Below are positions 33,406 to 41,974 of a DNA stretch of 64,000 nucleotides, in pieces (position 1 is the stretch's first letter; each line of letters starts with the position of its first letter). Both the position numbers and the translations under genes were made by a program. The notes below the pieces were generated by a model. The model was not told the DNA's origin, did no database searches, and saw only the letters and a list, made by a program, of their open reading frames with translations. Source of the stretch: Halegenticoccus tardaugens (GTDB taxonomy: Archaea > Halobacteriota > Halobacteria > Halobacteriales > Haloferacaceae); assembly GCF_004116405.1 (NCBI RefSeq), contig NZ_SDIC01000011.1:108083-172082 (forward strand), read 5' to 3'.

Positions 33406-33828
33406 ATGCCAGTCACCACGGACGACGGCCTGCGCGACCTGCTCGAACTCGACGTCGTCGCGGTCGTCGGCTGCTCGTCGACGCCCGGCAAGGCGGCTCA
33501 CGAGATTCCGGCGTACCTCCAGCGACACGGCTACGACGTCATTCCGGTCAACCCCTACGCGGACGAAATCCTCGGCCGCGAAGCGTACGACTCGCTCGCG
33601 GACGTCGAGGAGGAGGTCGACCTGGTCGACGTCTTCCGCCCGAGCGAGGAGGTTCCGAACGTCGTCGATCAGGTCATCGCGCGCAAAGCGGACCGCGGCG
33701 ACGTGCGCGCGATCTGGCTCCAACTCGGCATCGAGCACGACGAGGCGGCGGCCCGCGCCGAGGAGGCCGGGCTCCGGATCGTACAGGACCGCTGCATGAA
33801 GGTCGAACACGGCCGGCTCGTCCGCTGA
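33406..33828 (+). CDS. CoA-binding domain protein (YccU-like)
   Basis: 140 residues, single Rossmann domain: VVAVVGCSSTPGKAAHEIPA at about 14-33 then YDVIPVNPYADEILGREAYD and IWLQLGIEHDEAAARAEEAG. This is the small stand-alone CoA_binding_2 family (like E. coli YccU), with no ligase domain. The family binds CoA; its cellular role is unclear. Confidence 0.92.
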   Translation: MPVTTDDGLRDLLELDVVAVVGCSSTPGKAAHEIPAYLQRHGYDVIPVNPYADEILGREAYDSLADVEEEVDLVDVFRPSEEVPNVVDQVIARKADRGDVRAIWLQLGIEHDEAAARAEEAGLRIVQDRCMKVEHGRLVR

Positions 33829-33897
33829 CCGGCGCGCCGAGCGCGATCGGATTCGTCTCCACGCCCGACACACCCCGACTTACCCTACCCGCCCGAC

Positions 33898-34878
33898 TTA
33901 CCCTTCCCACTCCTCGAACGACCCGTAGAGGCCCTTCGAGAGGTACCGCTCGCTCGAATCGGGGAAGACCGTCGCGACGGAATCGTAGGGCGCGTCGATC
34001 TCGCCGTCGCGGATCCGGCGTGCGACGTCGCGAGCGACGACGCTGTTGGCGGCGGAGCTGGACGCGACGAGCTGTCCCTCCTCGCGGGCGAGCCGCTGGA
34101 TTTCCTCGTGCGTCCGGCGATCGGCCACCTGCGAGACCTCGTCGACGAGCGCGGGGTCGAACAGCTCGTTCGTCGCGGGATCGTGCGTCCCGATCCCCTC
34201 CGTCTTGTACTCGGCCTCCTCGGCCTCCTCCCCGACGACGGTCGCGTACAGCGACCCCTCGGGTTCGACGGCGACGACGTACGTGTCGGGGTGTCGCTCG
34301 CGCCCGTAGCGGGCCATCCCCATCAGGGTACCCGCCGTGCCGCAGCCGGCGACGATCGCCCCGACCTCGTCGTCGAGCGCGTCGTACACCTCCGGGCCCG
34401 TGGTCGCGTAGTGCGCCTCCGAGTTCAGCGGGTTCGAGAACTGCTGCGGGACGACGGCGTCGTCCAGCTCCTCGGCGAGCTCGTGCGCGCGGTCGATCGC
34501 GCCGCCCATCCCGTCGTCGGTGGGCGTGTTTATCACCTCCGCGCCGAGCGCGCGCATCAGCCGCTGTTTCTCGACGCTGAAGCGCTCCGGGACGACGAAC
34601 ACCGCGTCCACGCCGAGTTGCCCGGCGGCGACGGCGATCCCGATGCCCGTGTTACCGGCCGTCGGCTCGACGACCGTCCCGCCCGGTTCGAGGGTTCCGT
34701 CGTCGAGCATGCGCTCCAGCATGTACTTCCCGATCCGATCTTTGACGCTCGCGCCCGGGTTGAACGACTCCAGCTTCGCGTAGACGGGGACCTCCTCGGG
34801 CGCGGCGTGGACGGCCACGAGCGGGGTGTTCCCGATCGTATCGAGTACCGACGGGAGGGGCTCTCGGTGGGTCGTCAT
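33898..34878 (-). CDS. PLP-dependent cysteine synthase family enzyme
   Basis: 326 residues of the beta-family of PLP enzymes (cysteine synthase/cystathionine beta-synthase). Schiff-base lysine in NPGASVKDRIGKYML at about 47, PLP phosphate loop GCGTAGTLMG at about 180, Asn in PTAGNTGIGIAVAAGQLG. The active-site loop reads PTAGN rather than the PTSGNTG of CysK, as in several archaeal O-phosphoserine or CBS-type enzymes. It makes cysteine from an activated serine and sulfide; the exact donor cannot be decided. Confidence 0.88.
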   Translation of the reverse strand: MTTHREPLPSVLDTIGNTPLVAVHAAPEEVPVYAKLESFNPGASVKDRIGKYMLERMLDDGTLEPGGTVVEPTAGNTGIGIAVAAGQLGVDAVFVVPERFSVEKQRLMRALGAEVINTPTDDGMGGAIDRAHELAEELDDAVVPQQFSNPLNSEAHYATTGPEVYDALDDEVGAIVAGCGTAGTLMGMARYGRERHPDTYVVAVEPEGSLYATVVGEEAEEAEYKTEGIGTHDPATNELFDPALVDEVSQVADRRTHEEIQRLAREEGQLVASSSAANSVVARDVARRIRDGEIDAPYDSVATVFPDSSERYLSKGLYGSFEEWEG

Positions 34879-34921
34879 CGGGCTGGCAAATGTTGCCCCC
34901 GACCGTTAACGTTGTTATCCG

Positions 34922-35278
34922 CTATTCGCCGGTCGCGTCGTCGGCGTCCGTTCGGGTCGCCGTCGCGGACTCCGTCCGAGTCTCCGCGCCCGAGTCGGCG
35001 TCCGTCGCCGCGCCGTCGACTCCACCAGTCTCCGCCTCGTCGATGTGCGCCGTCGCCTTCACGCCGTCGAGGTCGATGCCCTGCTCTTCGGCCAGCGCTT
35101 CGAGGACGGCGCGCTGCTCCGCGACCTCGGCTTCGAGGTTGCCGACGCGGTCGCGCGTTTCGACGACGGTGTCCTGCGTCTCTCTCACCTGCTCGCGGAC
35201 GTCGTTGAGGCGCTTGTACACGTCCTCCGCCATGTCCGTCATCTTCTGGAGCGTCCGTGCGGTATTTCCGAGTCCCAT
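34922..35278 (-). CDS. DUF5798 family coiled-coil protein
   Basis: 118 residues. MGLGNTARTLQKMTDMAEDV followed by a long coiled coil (RLNDVREQVRETQDTVVETR, to about 65), then a Thr/Ala/Glu-rich disordered tail. This is the haloarchaeal DUF5798 pattern as I recall it. Function unknown; phasin-like proteins look similar. Same strand as the cysteine synthase, 43 bp apart. Confidence 0.85.
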   Translation of the reverse strand: MGLGNTARTLQKMTDMAEDVYKRLNDVREQVRETQDTVVETRDRVGNLEAEVAEQRAVLEALAEEQGIDLDGVKATAHIDEAETGGVDGAATDADSGAETRTESATATRTDADDATGE

Positions 35279-35584
35279 ACCCCCGCATTCGTCGCCTCCC
35301 TTGTGTGCGTTCCGCTTGCCGCCGATTCCGACGCCGTCGCGCGGATGACCGTCTCGTCGCTCGACGTCGGCGGCTCACATCCGCCGCGAGCAGAAACCGA
35401 CGTCTCGTGACACCCCCCGTTTCGACCCCGTCGGAGTCCATGCTCACCGGAGGCTCGACGCGCGGATAAGCCGCACTTCGCGCCGGCTTGACCGTCACAA
35501 GGTGACCGGATGGAAGTGGACGATGCGGACGGACGATCGATCCGAGAGCGGTGCGCTTTTGCGCCCCGCGTCAGATTGCCACGC

Positions 35585-36367
35585 ATGGCCACGCCTCGGA
35601 TCCTGCTGACGAACGACGACGGCATCGGAAGCGTCGGGTTCCGCGCCCTCTACGACGCGCTCTCCGAGGTCGCCGACGTGACGGCGGTCGCCCCCGCAAC
35701 GGACCAGAGCGCCGTCGGCCGCGCGCTGTCGCACGAGGTGACCGTCTCGGACCACGAACTCGGGTACGTCGTCGAGGGGACGCCGGTCGACTGCGCCGTG
35801 ATCGGCCTCGAAGCGCTCCGCCCGGACGCGGACATGGTCGTCGCCGGCTGCAACAAGGGGGCGAACCTCGGCGCGTACGTCCTCGGACGCTCCGGGACGG
35901 TCAGCGCGGCGGTCGAGGCGGCATTCTTCGGTGTCCCCGCCATGGCCGTCTCGCTGTACGTCCCCGGCGGCGACGTGTCGTGGACCGACGCGGCGACCGA
36001 CTCCGAGGACTACCGGGAGGCGACCGCCGCGTCGACGTACCTCGTCGAGAACGCCCTCGACGCCGGCGTGTTCGAGGAGGCGGAGTACCTGAACGTCAAC
36101 GCGCCGATGCCGGGCGACAGCCCCGCGAGGCTCGCCGTCACGCGCCCGTCGACGCTGTACGACATGACCGCCTCGCGCGAGGGGGAGAGCGTCCGCCTCC
36201 GCGACCGGGTGTGGGACCGGATGCGCGAGGGCGACCTCCCCGAGCCGGACGGCACGGACCGCAAGGCGATCGTCGACGGGAACGTCAGCGTCTCGCCGCT
36301 GACCGCGCCGCACACGACGCGGAGACACGACGAACTCGACAGGCTCGCGGCGTCGTACCGGGGCTGA
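35585..36367 (+). CDS. surE: 5'/3'-nucleotidase SurE
   Basis: 260 residues. Dephosphorylates nucleoside monophosphates. SurE motif ILLTNDDGIGSVGFRALYDAL (metal-binding Asp-Asp) at the start, ATDQSAVGRALS at about 37-48, GTPVDCAVIGL and SGCNKG-equivalent AGCNKGANLG at about 90-100. Length is normal. ATG 35585 begins the family N-terminus; an upstream in-frame ATG (35510) adds a non-homologous leader. Confidence 0.95.
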   Translation: MATPRILLTNDDGIGSVGFRALYDALSEVADVTAVAPATDQSAVGRALSHEVTVSDHELGYVVEGTPVDCAVIGLEALRPDADMVVAGCNKGANLGAYVLGRSGTVSAAVEAAFFGVPAMAVSLYVPGGDVSWTDAATDSEDYREATAASTYLVENALDAGVFEEAEYLNVNAPMPGDSPARLAVTRPSTLYDMTASREGESVRLRDRVWDRMREGDLPEPDGTDRKAIVDGNVSVSPLTAPHTTRRHDELDRLAASYRG

Positions 36368-36387
36368 GCGCTACTCGCCTCAGTCGA

Positions 36388-36453
36388 CCTCGACGGCGGT
36401 GGCCGTCTCGTCCGTTCAGACCTCGACGGCGGTGGCCGTCTCGTCCGTTCAGA
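36388..36453. repeat. 33-bp tandem duplication at the VOC gene stop
   Basis: 36388-36420 and 36421-36453 are exact copies. The VOC gene stop (TCA at 36449-36451 on the + strand) lies in the second copy and its duplicate in the first, so the duplication adds no coding sequence. Confidence 0.9.
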
Positions 36454-37066
36454 CGCCGCCGACGCCGCTCGTCGCGGACGGCAGGTCGTGCGCCTCGGCG
36501 TCGATCCCGAGTTCCTCCAGCGCGGCTTCGAGGTGTTCTTCCTTCGCGTACTCGGCGCCCGCCTCCTCGCGGATGCGCTGGGCGGCCGCGAGCACCTCGC
36601 CGCGGCGGTCGTCCGGAACGTCGTACTTGTCGGTCGAGAGTTCGATCACGAGGCCGTCGTTGTCGCGCGTGTAGATCGAGTGGAAGATTCCTCTGTCGAA
36701 GACGTTGTAGCCCCGGCCGTCGGCCTCCAGCGCCGCCGCCACCTCCTCGAAGCGCTCGGGATCGATCCGGAACGCGAGGTGGTGGACGGCCCCGACGCCG
36801 CCGCGCTGGGGGCTCGGGTCGGACGGACGGTCGTCGCTGACGAAGAAGGTGAGGATCCGCCCGTCGCCCGTGTCGAAGAACAGGTGCGTCTGCGACGGAT
36901 CGTCGAGGTTCGGCTGCCGCAACACGAGCGGCATCCCGAGGAGATCGCGGTAGAACGCGATCGTGTCGTCGGCGTTGCTCCCCCAGACGGTGACGTGGTC
37001 GGTTCCCGCCGCGTGAATCGGGCTGTTCGGCCTCTCCGCCGTAACCGGGTGCGGGTCGTCGGGCAT
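36449..37066 (-). CDS. VOC-superfamily (glyoxalase/dioxygenase-like) protein
   Basis: 205 residues. One VOC domain at about 18-150 with DHVTVWGSNADDTIAFYRDL (metal His), THLFFDTGDGRILTFF, GAVHHLAFRID (metal His) and DNDGLVIELSTD (metal Glu). It belongs to the ring-cleaving dioxygenase/glyoxalase class; substrate unknown. The last 50 residues are a helical extension (RGEVLAAAQRIREEAGAEYA) outside the domain. Convergent with surE. Confidence 0.88.
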   Translation of the reverse strand: MPDDPHPVTAERPNSPIHAAGTDHVTVWGSNADDTIAFYRDLLGMPLVLRQPNLDDPSQTHLFFDTGDGRILTFFVSDDRPSDPSPQRGGVGAVHHLAFRIDPERFEEVAAALEADGRGYNVFDRGIFHSIYTRDNDGLVIELSTDKYDVPDDRRGEVLAAAQRIREEAGAEYAKEEHLEAALEELGIDAEAHDLPSATSGVGGV

Positions 37067-37152
37067 GGCCGGAGGGTTGTCGCTCCGCCGAAATACGTCT
37101 GTCTCCCGTTTTCGGAAGGCACATTTCGCGCGACGACCACGTACTCCACGAC

Positions 37153-38160
37153 GTGAACGACGTACTCGCGTTTCTCGCGCTCGCGGTCGTCTCCACCGCC
37201 GTCGTCTGGAAGGGGAGCGAGTTCCTCGAACGCGCGGCGGAGCGCCTCAGCAAGCACTACGGCCTCCCCGTCGCCGTCCACGGGGCCGTCGTGCTCGCCG
37301 TCGGGTCGAGCTTCCCCGAGTTCAGCGCCGTCGTCATCAGCACGCTCGTCCACGGCGAGTTCTCCCTCGGCGTCGGGGCTATCGTCGGGAGCGCCATCTT
37401 CAACCTCCTCGTCATCCCGGCCGCCTCCGCGCTCTCCAGCGAGAAGCTCGAAGCGACGCGCGACATCGTCCACAAGGACGCGCAGTTTTACATCATCAGC
37501 GTCCTCGTTCTGTTCATCACGTTCGCCCTCGGCGCGACCTACGTCCCCGGGGGGACGACGACGGCGGCGATCCTCACGCCGACGCTCGTGCTCCTCCCCC
37601 TCGCGACGTACGGGGTCTACGTCTTCCTCCAGTACCAGGACACCCGCGATCACGTGACGGCGGGGTCGGTCGACGTCGATCCGCGCCGCGAGTGGGGGTG
37701 GCTCGCCGTCGCGCTCGCCCTCATCACCGTCGGCGTCGAGGGACTCATCCGCGCCGCCCTCGGCTTCGGCGCGATATTCGACACGCCGAGCTTCCTGTGG
37801 GGGCTGACCGTCATCGCTGCCGCGACGAGTCTGCCCGACGCCTTCGTCAGCGTCCGCGCGGCCAAGAACGACGCGAGCGTCACGAGCCTCACGAACGTCC
37901 TCGGAAGCAACACGTTCAACCTGCTCGTCGCCATCCCCGTCGGCGTCCTCCTCGCGGGATCGGCCACGGTCAACTTCCTCACCGCCGTCCCGATGATGGG
38001 CTTTCTGGCGCTCGTCACGCTCGTGTTCGTCGTCTTCACGCGCACGCACCTCGAACTCACCGACCGCGAGGCGTTCGCGCTCCTCGGGCTGTACGCGCTG
38101 TTTCTCGCATGGATGACCCTCGAAACCGTCGGCGTCGTCGAGACGGTTCGAGGGATCTGA
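37153..38160 (+). CDS. Na+/Ca2+ antiporter (CaCA family)
   Basis: 335 residues, ten helices in two halves. Alpha repeats are visible: VVLAVGSSFPEFSAVVIST with GSAIFNLLV (first), and IAAATSLPDAFVSVRAAKND with NVLGSNTFNLLVAIP (second). These carry the cation ligands of sodium/calcium exchangers. GTG start at 37153; no ATG fits before helix one. Probable role is Ca2+ export driven by the sodium gradient. The intergenic region to the VOC gene is 86 bp, divergent. Confidence 0.94.
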   Translation: MNDVLAFLALAVVSTAVVWKGSEFLERAAERLSKHYGLPVAVHGAVVLAVGSSFPEFSAVVISTLVHGEFSLGVGAIVGSAIFNLLVIPAASALSSEKLEATRDIVHKDAQFYIISVLVLFITFALGATYVPGGTTTAAILTPTLVLLPLATYGVYVFLQYQDTRDHVTAGSVDVDPRREWGWLAVALALITVGVEGLIRAALGFGAIFDTPSFLWGLTVIAAATSLPDAFVSVRAAKNDASVTSLTNVLGSNTFNLLVAIPVGVLLAGSATVNFLTAVPMMGFLALVTLVFVVFTRTHLELTDREAFALLGLYALFLAWMTLETVGVVETVRGI

Positions 38161-38166
38161 CCGCCC

Positions 38167-39222
38167 TCAACGTGAACCCTCGCCGCCGTCGTCGTCCCCG
38201 CCCTCGTCGTCGAACCCGGCGTACTCGGCGTACACCGCCCACGAGGGATCCGCCGTCGGGCGTTCGATCCGCTCGCCGTCCACGATCACCCCGTCGCCCT
38301 CCTCGACCGTTCCGACGACGCCGACGGGCGTCCCGCGTCCCCTGATCGCCGCCACGACCGCGTCGACGCCGTCGGGCGCGACCGTCAGCACGAGCGTCCC
38401 GGAGCTGGTCGCGGTCCACGGGTCCATCCCGAGATACTCGCAGGTGTCGAGGACTCCGGGTCGGATCGGAACGGCGTCGCGGTCGACGTCGAGGCGGACG
38501 CCCGCGCCCGCGCCCGCCGCGACCTCGCAGAGCGCGCCGTGGAGTCCGCCCTCGGTGGCGTCGTGCATCGCCGTCACCGGTCCCGCGGCGGCGGCCGTGA
38601 CGGCGTCCCGGACCGTCCGCGTCTCGTCCAGCCGCTCGCGGGCGGCCGCGAGCGTCTCCTCGGAGAGGTCCATCTCGTCGCCGAAGAGCGTCGTCAGGAG
38701 GCCGGTCGCCTCGACCGCCGGTCCCTTCGTGACGAGCACCCGATCGCCCGGCCGCGCGCCGTCGGGGCGGACCACGTCGGCCGCGTCGCCGACGGCGATC
38801 GCGGTCGCGCCGCCGACCCACGAGAACGCCACGCCGCTGTACCGGGCGGTGTGGCCCGTCACGACGCTCACGCCGAGGTCGCGCGCCTCGTCGTCGATCG
38901 CCCCCCAGAGTTCGGCGAACTCCTCGTCGGTCATCGCGGGCGGGAGGGTAAAGGAGATGGCGAGGTGCGTCGGGGGGAGGCCGGAGACGGCGACGTCCGA
39001 GAGGACGACGTGCAGCGCGAACCGGCCGGCGCGGTCGAAGCCGAGCTCCGGGAGCACGGAGAGCGGATCGGTCGCGAGCACGACCGCCGTTCCCCCGGCG
39101 TCGATCATCCCGAAGTCGACGCCGTGTTTCGGCCCGAGCGCGACGTCGTCGCGGTCGGCGCCGAGCCGCGGGTAGATGTGCTCGTCGAAGAAGGCCCGGT
39201 CGATCTTCCCGAGGTCTGCCAT
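38167..39222 (-). CDS. AIR synthase-related protein (HypE/PurM/ThiL superfamily)
   Basis: 351 residues with both PurM-like halves. N-terminal VLATDPLSVLPELGFDRAGR (ATP-binding region), GHTARYSGVAFSWVGG at about 115, then RVLVTKGPAVEATGLLTTLF and MHDATEGGLHGALCEVAAGA at about 215-235. It resembles the archaeal HypE-like AIR synthase group rather than PurM itself. Haloarchaea usually lack NiFe hydrogenase, so the function is uncertain. An acidic Asp/Gly tail ends it. Convergent with the antiporter. Confidence 0.85.
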   Translation of the reverse strand: MADLGKIDRAFFDEHIYPRLGADRDDVALGPKHGVDFGMIDAGGTAVVLATDPLSVLPELGFDRAGRFALHVVLSDVAVSGLPPTHLAISFTLPPAMTDEEFAELWGAIDDEARDLGVSVVTGHTARYSGVAFSWVGGATAIAVGDAADVVRPDGARPGDRVLVTKGPAVEATGLLTTLFGDEMDLSEETLAAARERLDETRTVRDAVTAAAAGPVTAMHDATEGGLHGALCEVAAGAGAGVRLDVDRDAVPIRPGVLDTCEYLGMDPWTATSSGTLVLTVAPDGVDAVVAAIRGRGTPVGVVGTVEEGDGVIVDGERIERPTADPSWAVYAEYAGFDDEGGDDDGGEGSR

Positions 39223-39382
39223 GCGGGCGATCTCTCGGCGGCGCGCAAAACGCTACCTTTCTACCTCTTGCGCTCGGCCGCGCGGACGGGTCCCCGCTGC
39301 GGTCGGCGGCGCGGCTGACGCCGCCGGCGACGCCGAGCACCGACCCGTAACGCTTCTGACCGTCGGCGGACAACGATCGTCG

Positions 39383-39877
39383 ATGACCGGAGACGAGGTC
39401 GTCGTCGGCGACGACGACGCGACGCGGGCGGACGCCTTCGCCGTCCGCCGGGAGGTGTTCGTCGAGGAGCAGGGCGTGCCGGCGGACCTCGAATGGGACG
39501 ACCACGACGAGCGCGCGGTCCACTTCGTCGCGTACGACGGCGGCCGGGCGGTCGGGGCCGCGCGCCTTCGCCGGTTCGCCGGATCCGAGGGGGGCTGCAA
39601 GAGCGGCGATTTCGGAACGGCCGACCGAGGCGACGTCGGGAAAGTCGAGCGCGTCGCGGTGCTCCCCGACGCGCGGGGCAGCGGCTGGGGCAGGCGGCTG
39701 ATGGAGGCGGTCGAGCGAGCCGCCGCCGATCGCGGGGTCGCGGAACTGACGCTCAGCTCCCAGACCCACGCGGAGGCGTTCTACCGGCGGCTCGGCTACG
39801 AGACGGTGAGCGACGTGTTCCGCGAGGCGGGCATCCCGCACGTGAAGATGGTGAAATCGATCGAGGTGGTGGCGTGA
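39383..39877 (+). CDS. GNAT-family N-acetyltransferase
   Basis: 164 residues. Acetyl-CoA motif A: VERVAVLPDARGSGWGRRLM (pyrophosphate loop R-G-S-G-W-G), and motif B ELTLSSQTHAEAFYRRLGYE. The N-terminus RREVFVEEQGVPADLEWDDHD matches the ElaA/YjcF-like GNAT subgroup. Acyl acceptor unknown. Stop overlaps the GTG of the btpA-family gene (GTGA), giving an operon. Confidence 0.92.
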   Translation: MTGDEVVVGDDDATRADAFAVRREVFVEEQGVPADLEWDDHDERAVHFVAYDGGRAVGAARLRRFAGSEGGCKSGDFGTADRGDVGKVERVAVLPDARGSGWGRRLMEAVERAAADRGVAELTLSSQTHAEAFYRRLGYETVSDVFREAGIPHVKMVKSIEVVA

Positions 39878-40686
39878 TCGTCGAGCCGTTCGGCGTCGAC
39901 CGCCCAGTGATCGGCATGGTCCACCTCCCGGCGCTCTCGGGATCGCCGGGGTTCGAGGGCGACCGGGAGGCGATAAGAGAGCGCGCCGTCGCGGACGCCG
40001 AGGCGCTCGACGGGGGCGGCGTCGACGGCGTGCTGGTCGAGAACTTCGGGGACGCGCCCTTCCACCCGGACGACGTCCCGAAACACGTCGTCGCGTCGAT
40101 GACGCGGTGCGTCGGCGCGGTCGCGGACGCGGTCGACGCGCCGGTCGGGGTGAACGTGCTTCGGAACGACGCCGAGGCCGCGCTGTCCGTCGCCGCGGCG
40201 ACCGGAGCCGACTTCGTCCGGGTTAACGTCCACGCGGGAGCCCGCGTCACCGATCAGGGCGTGATCGAAGGGCGCGCCCACGAGACGGTGCGCCTCCGGG
40301 AGCGCCTCGACGCCGACGTGCGCGTCTTCGCCGACGTGGCGGTGAAACACTCCGCGCCGCTCGGCGAGCGCGGGATCGGCGAGGTCGTCGCCGAGACGGT
40401 CGACCGGGGCCTCGCGGACGGCGTGATCGCCTCCGGAACCGGAACGGGGCGCGCCGTCGACCGTGACCACCTCGCCGCCGTCGCCGCTGCGCGGGACGAC
40501 CTCGACCGCCGCGTTCCGATCCTCGTCGGCAGCGGCGCGACGCCGGCGACCGTCGCGGACCTCCTGACCGTCGCGGACGGGGTCGTCGTCGGCACGGCGC
40601 TGAAGGAAGGAGGCGAGACGGCGAAACCGGTCGATCCCGACCGCGTGGCCGCCCTCGTCGACGCCGCGGACGAGGCGCGTCGGTGA
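39874..40686 (+). CDS. BtpA/SgcQ-family protein
   Basis: 270 residues, TIM-barrel like. VDRPVIGMVHLPALSGSPGF at the start, then DGVLVENFGDAPFHP, GVNVLRNDAEAALSVAAATG, VHAGARVTDQGVIEGRAHE, and VLVGSGATPATVADLL. These are the BtpA-family blocks (photosystem I assembly factor in cyanobacteria; sugar-related SgcQ in bacteria). In a haloarchaeon photosystem assembly cannot be its role; a sugar or nucleoside-linked activity is likelier but unproved. GTG start coupled to the GNAT gene. Confidence 0.9.
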   Translation: MIVEPFGVDRPVIGMVHLPALSGSPGFEGDREAIRERAVADAEALDGGGVDGVLVENFGDAPFHPDDVPKHVVASMTRCVGAVADAVDAPVGVNVLRNDAEAALSVAAATGADFVRVNVHAGARVTDQGVIEGRAHETVRLRERLDADVRVFADVAVKHSAPLGERGIGEVVAETVDRGLADGVIASGTGTGRAVDRDHLAAVAAARDDLDRRVPILVGSGATPATVADLLTVADGVVVGTALKEGGETAKPVDPDRVAALVDAADEARR

Positions 40687-40711
40687 GCGATGGGGCGGAG
40701 ACGAAGGGGAT

Positions 40712-41848
40712 TCAGCCGCCGAACTCCCGCTCCGCGAGTTCGGCCGCCTTGCGGATCGCGCCGACGGAACCGAGGTGACCCGCGCCGACGGTCGCCTTCA
40801 TCGCCTTCGCCGCCGCGCCGGTGAGCACCGTCGGTCCGATCTGCGCCACCGCCCCGTCGCCGACGGAGACGATCCATCCGGGGACTTCGAAGCGGTAGGG
40901 TTCGAGGCGAGGTTCGAAGCCGCCGTCGCCCGTGCGGTCGTGCTCGACGAGGCGGACGAGGTTCGACGCGACCGTCCGGGCCTCGCGGACGGCCGCCGCG
41001 GCGCTCGCGGGCACCGGTTCGCCGTCGGCGTCGACGGCGCGGGCGGCGTCGCCGACGACGAACGTCGAGCGGTTCACCCGCAGGTCCCCCCGAACCGTCG
41101 GACGGTCGCCGCCCATCGCCGCCGGGCCGGCGATGCCGCCGGTCCAGACGAACTGGTCGTACGCGAGCGTCCCCGAGTCGAGTTCGAGTTCGTCGGCCGT
41201 CGCCCGCTCGACCGCGGTCCCCGTCCGTATCTCGACGCCGCGCGCGTCGAGTTCGTCGCGGACGGCGCGCTGGAAGTTGGCCGGGAAGGTCGGGGCCACC
41301 TCGTCGAACTGTTCGAGCAGGACGACGTCGACGCGCTCCTCTGTGCCCTCTTCGCGGGCGAGCGCGGCGAGCTCGCCGGCGACCTGCACCCCCGAGAGGC
41401 CCGCCCCGCCGACGACCGCCCGGCCGCCCGACGCGCACGCGTCGAGGAAGTCGGCGCGGATGCGCTCCGCGTGTTCGATCCGCTTCAGGGGCGTTCCGTA
41501 CTCCTCGACACCCGGCAGGCCGTAGTAGTTCGTCTCCGCGCCCAGGCAGACGGCCGCGTAGTCGTACGTCAGCGTCTCGCCCGTATCGATGGCGATCGTC
41601 CCGGCGTCCGGATCGATTCGCTCGATCCGGGCGGTGACGACCTCGGCGCGCTCCAGCACGTCCGCGAGCGGGACCGTGATGACGTCCGCGATCGCCGGAC
41701 GGCGGACGACCCGGTGGACCTCGTGTTGGACGAGGTGCGACGGGGATTCGTCGACGACGACGAGGTCGACCTCGGGAGGGAGGCGGTCTTCGAGGCGGCG
41801 GGCGAGCGTGAGACCGGCGTAACCGGCTCCGAGGACGGCGATTCGCAT
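40712..41848 (-). CDS. NADH dehydrogenase-like (NDH-2 type) FAD oxidoreductase
   Basis: 378 residues from ATG 41848. FAD site VLGAGYAGLTLARRLE at the start, NAD site VVGGAGLSGVQVAGELA at about 145, and a second FAD block FVVGDAARA at about 275. The C-terminus (VLTGAAAKAMKATVGAGHLG) resembles the membrane-anchoring end of NDH-2 enzymes. It likely passes NADH electrons to menaquinone; related sulfide:quinone reductases are the alternative, though their two extra cysteines are not seen. An upstream Met (41872) is not favoured. Confidence 0.88.
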   Translation of the reverse strand: MRIAVLGAGYAGLTLARRLEDRLPPEVDLVVVDESPSHLVQHEVHRVVRRPAIADVITVPLADVLERAEVVTARIERIDPDAGTIAIDTGETLTYDYAAVCLGAETNYYGLPGVEEYGTPLKRIEHAERIRADFLDACASGGRAVVGGAGLSGVQVAGELAALAREEGTEERVDVVLLEQFDEVAPTFPANFQRAVRDELDARGVEIRTGTAVERATADELELDSGTLAYDQFVWTGGIAGPAAMGGDRPTVRGDLRVNRSTFVVGDAARAVDADGEPVPASAAAAVREARTVASNLVRLVEHDRTGDGGFEPRLEPYRFEVPGWIVSVGDGAVAQIGPTVLTGAAAKAMKATVGAGHLGSVGAIRKAAELAEREFGG

Positions 41849-41974
41849 GGCGTCCCTAGGGACCGGACGCAAATGAGGGTGGGGGTGACGGAAGGGAGGT
41901 GGTGGAAGGAGGGTGACGGAAGGGAGGCGGTGGGACCGGTCGGCGGACGGGAAGCGAACGCGAGGCGGCCGGCG

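Noticed and set aside
39874..40686. Photosystem I assembly function for the BtpA-family gene
   Set aside because: Haloarchaea have no photosystem I, so the cyanobacterial role cannot apply.
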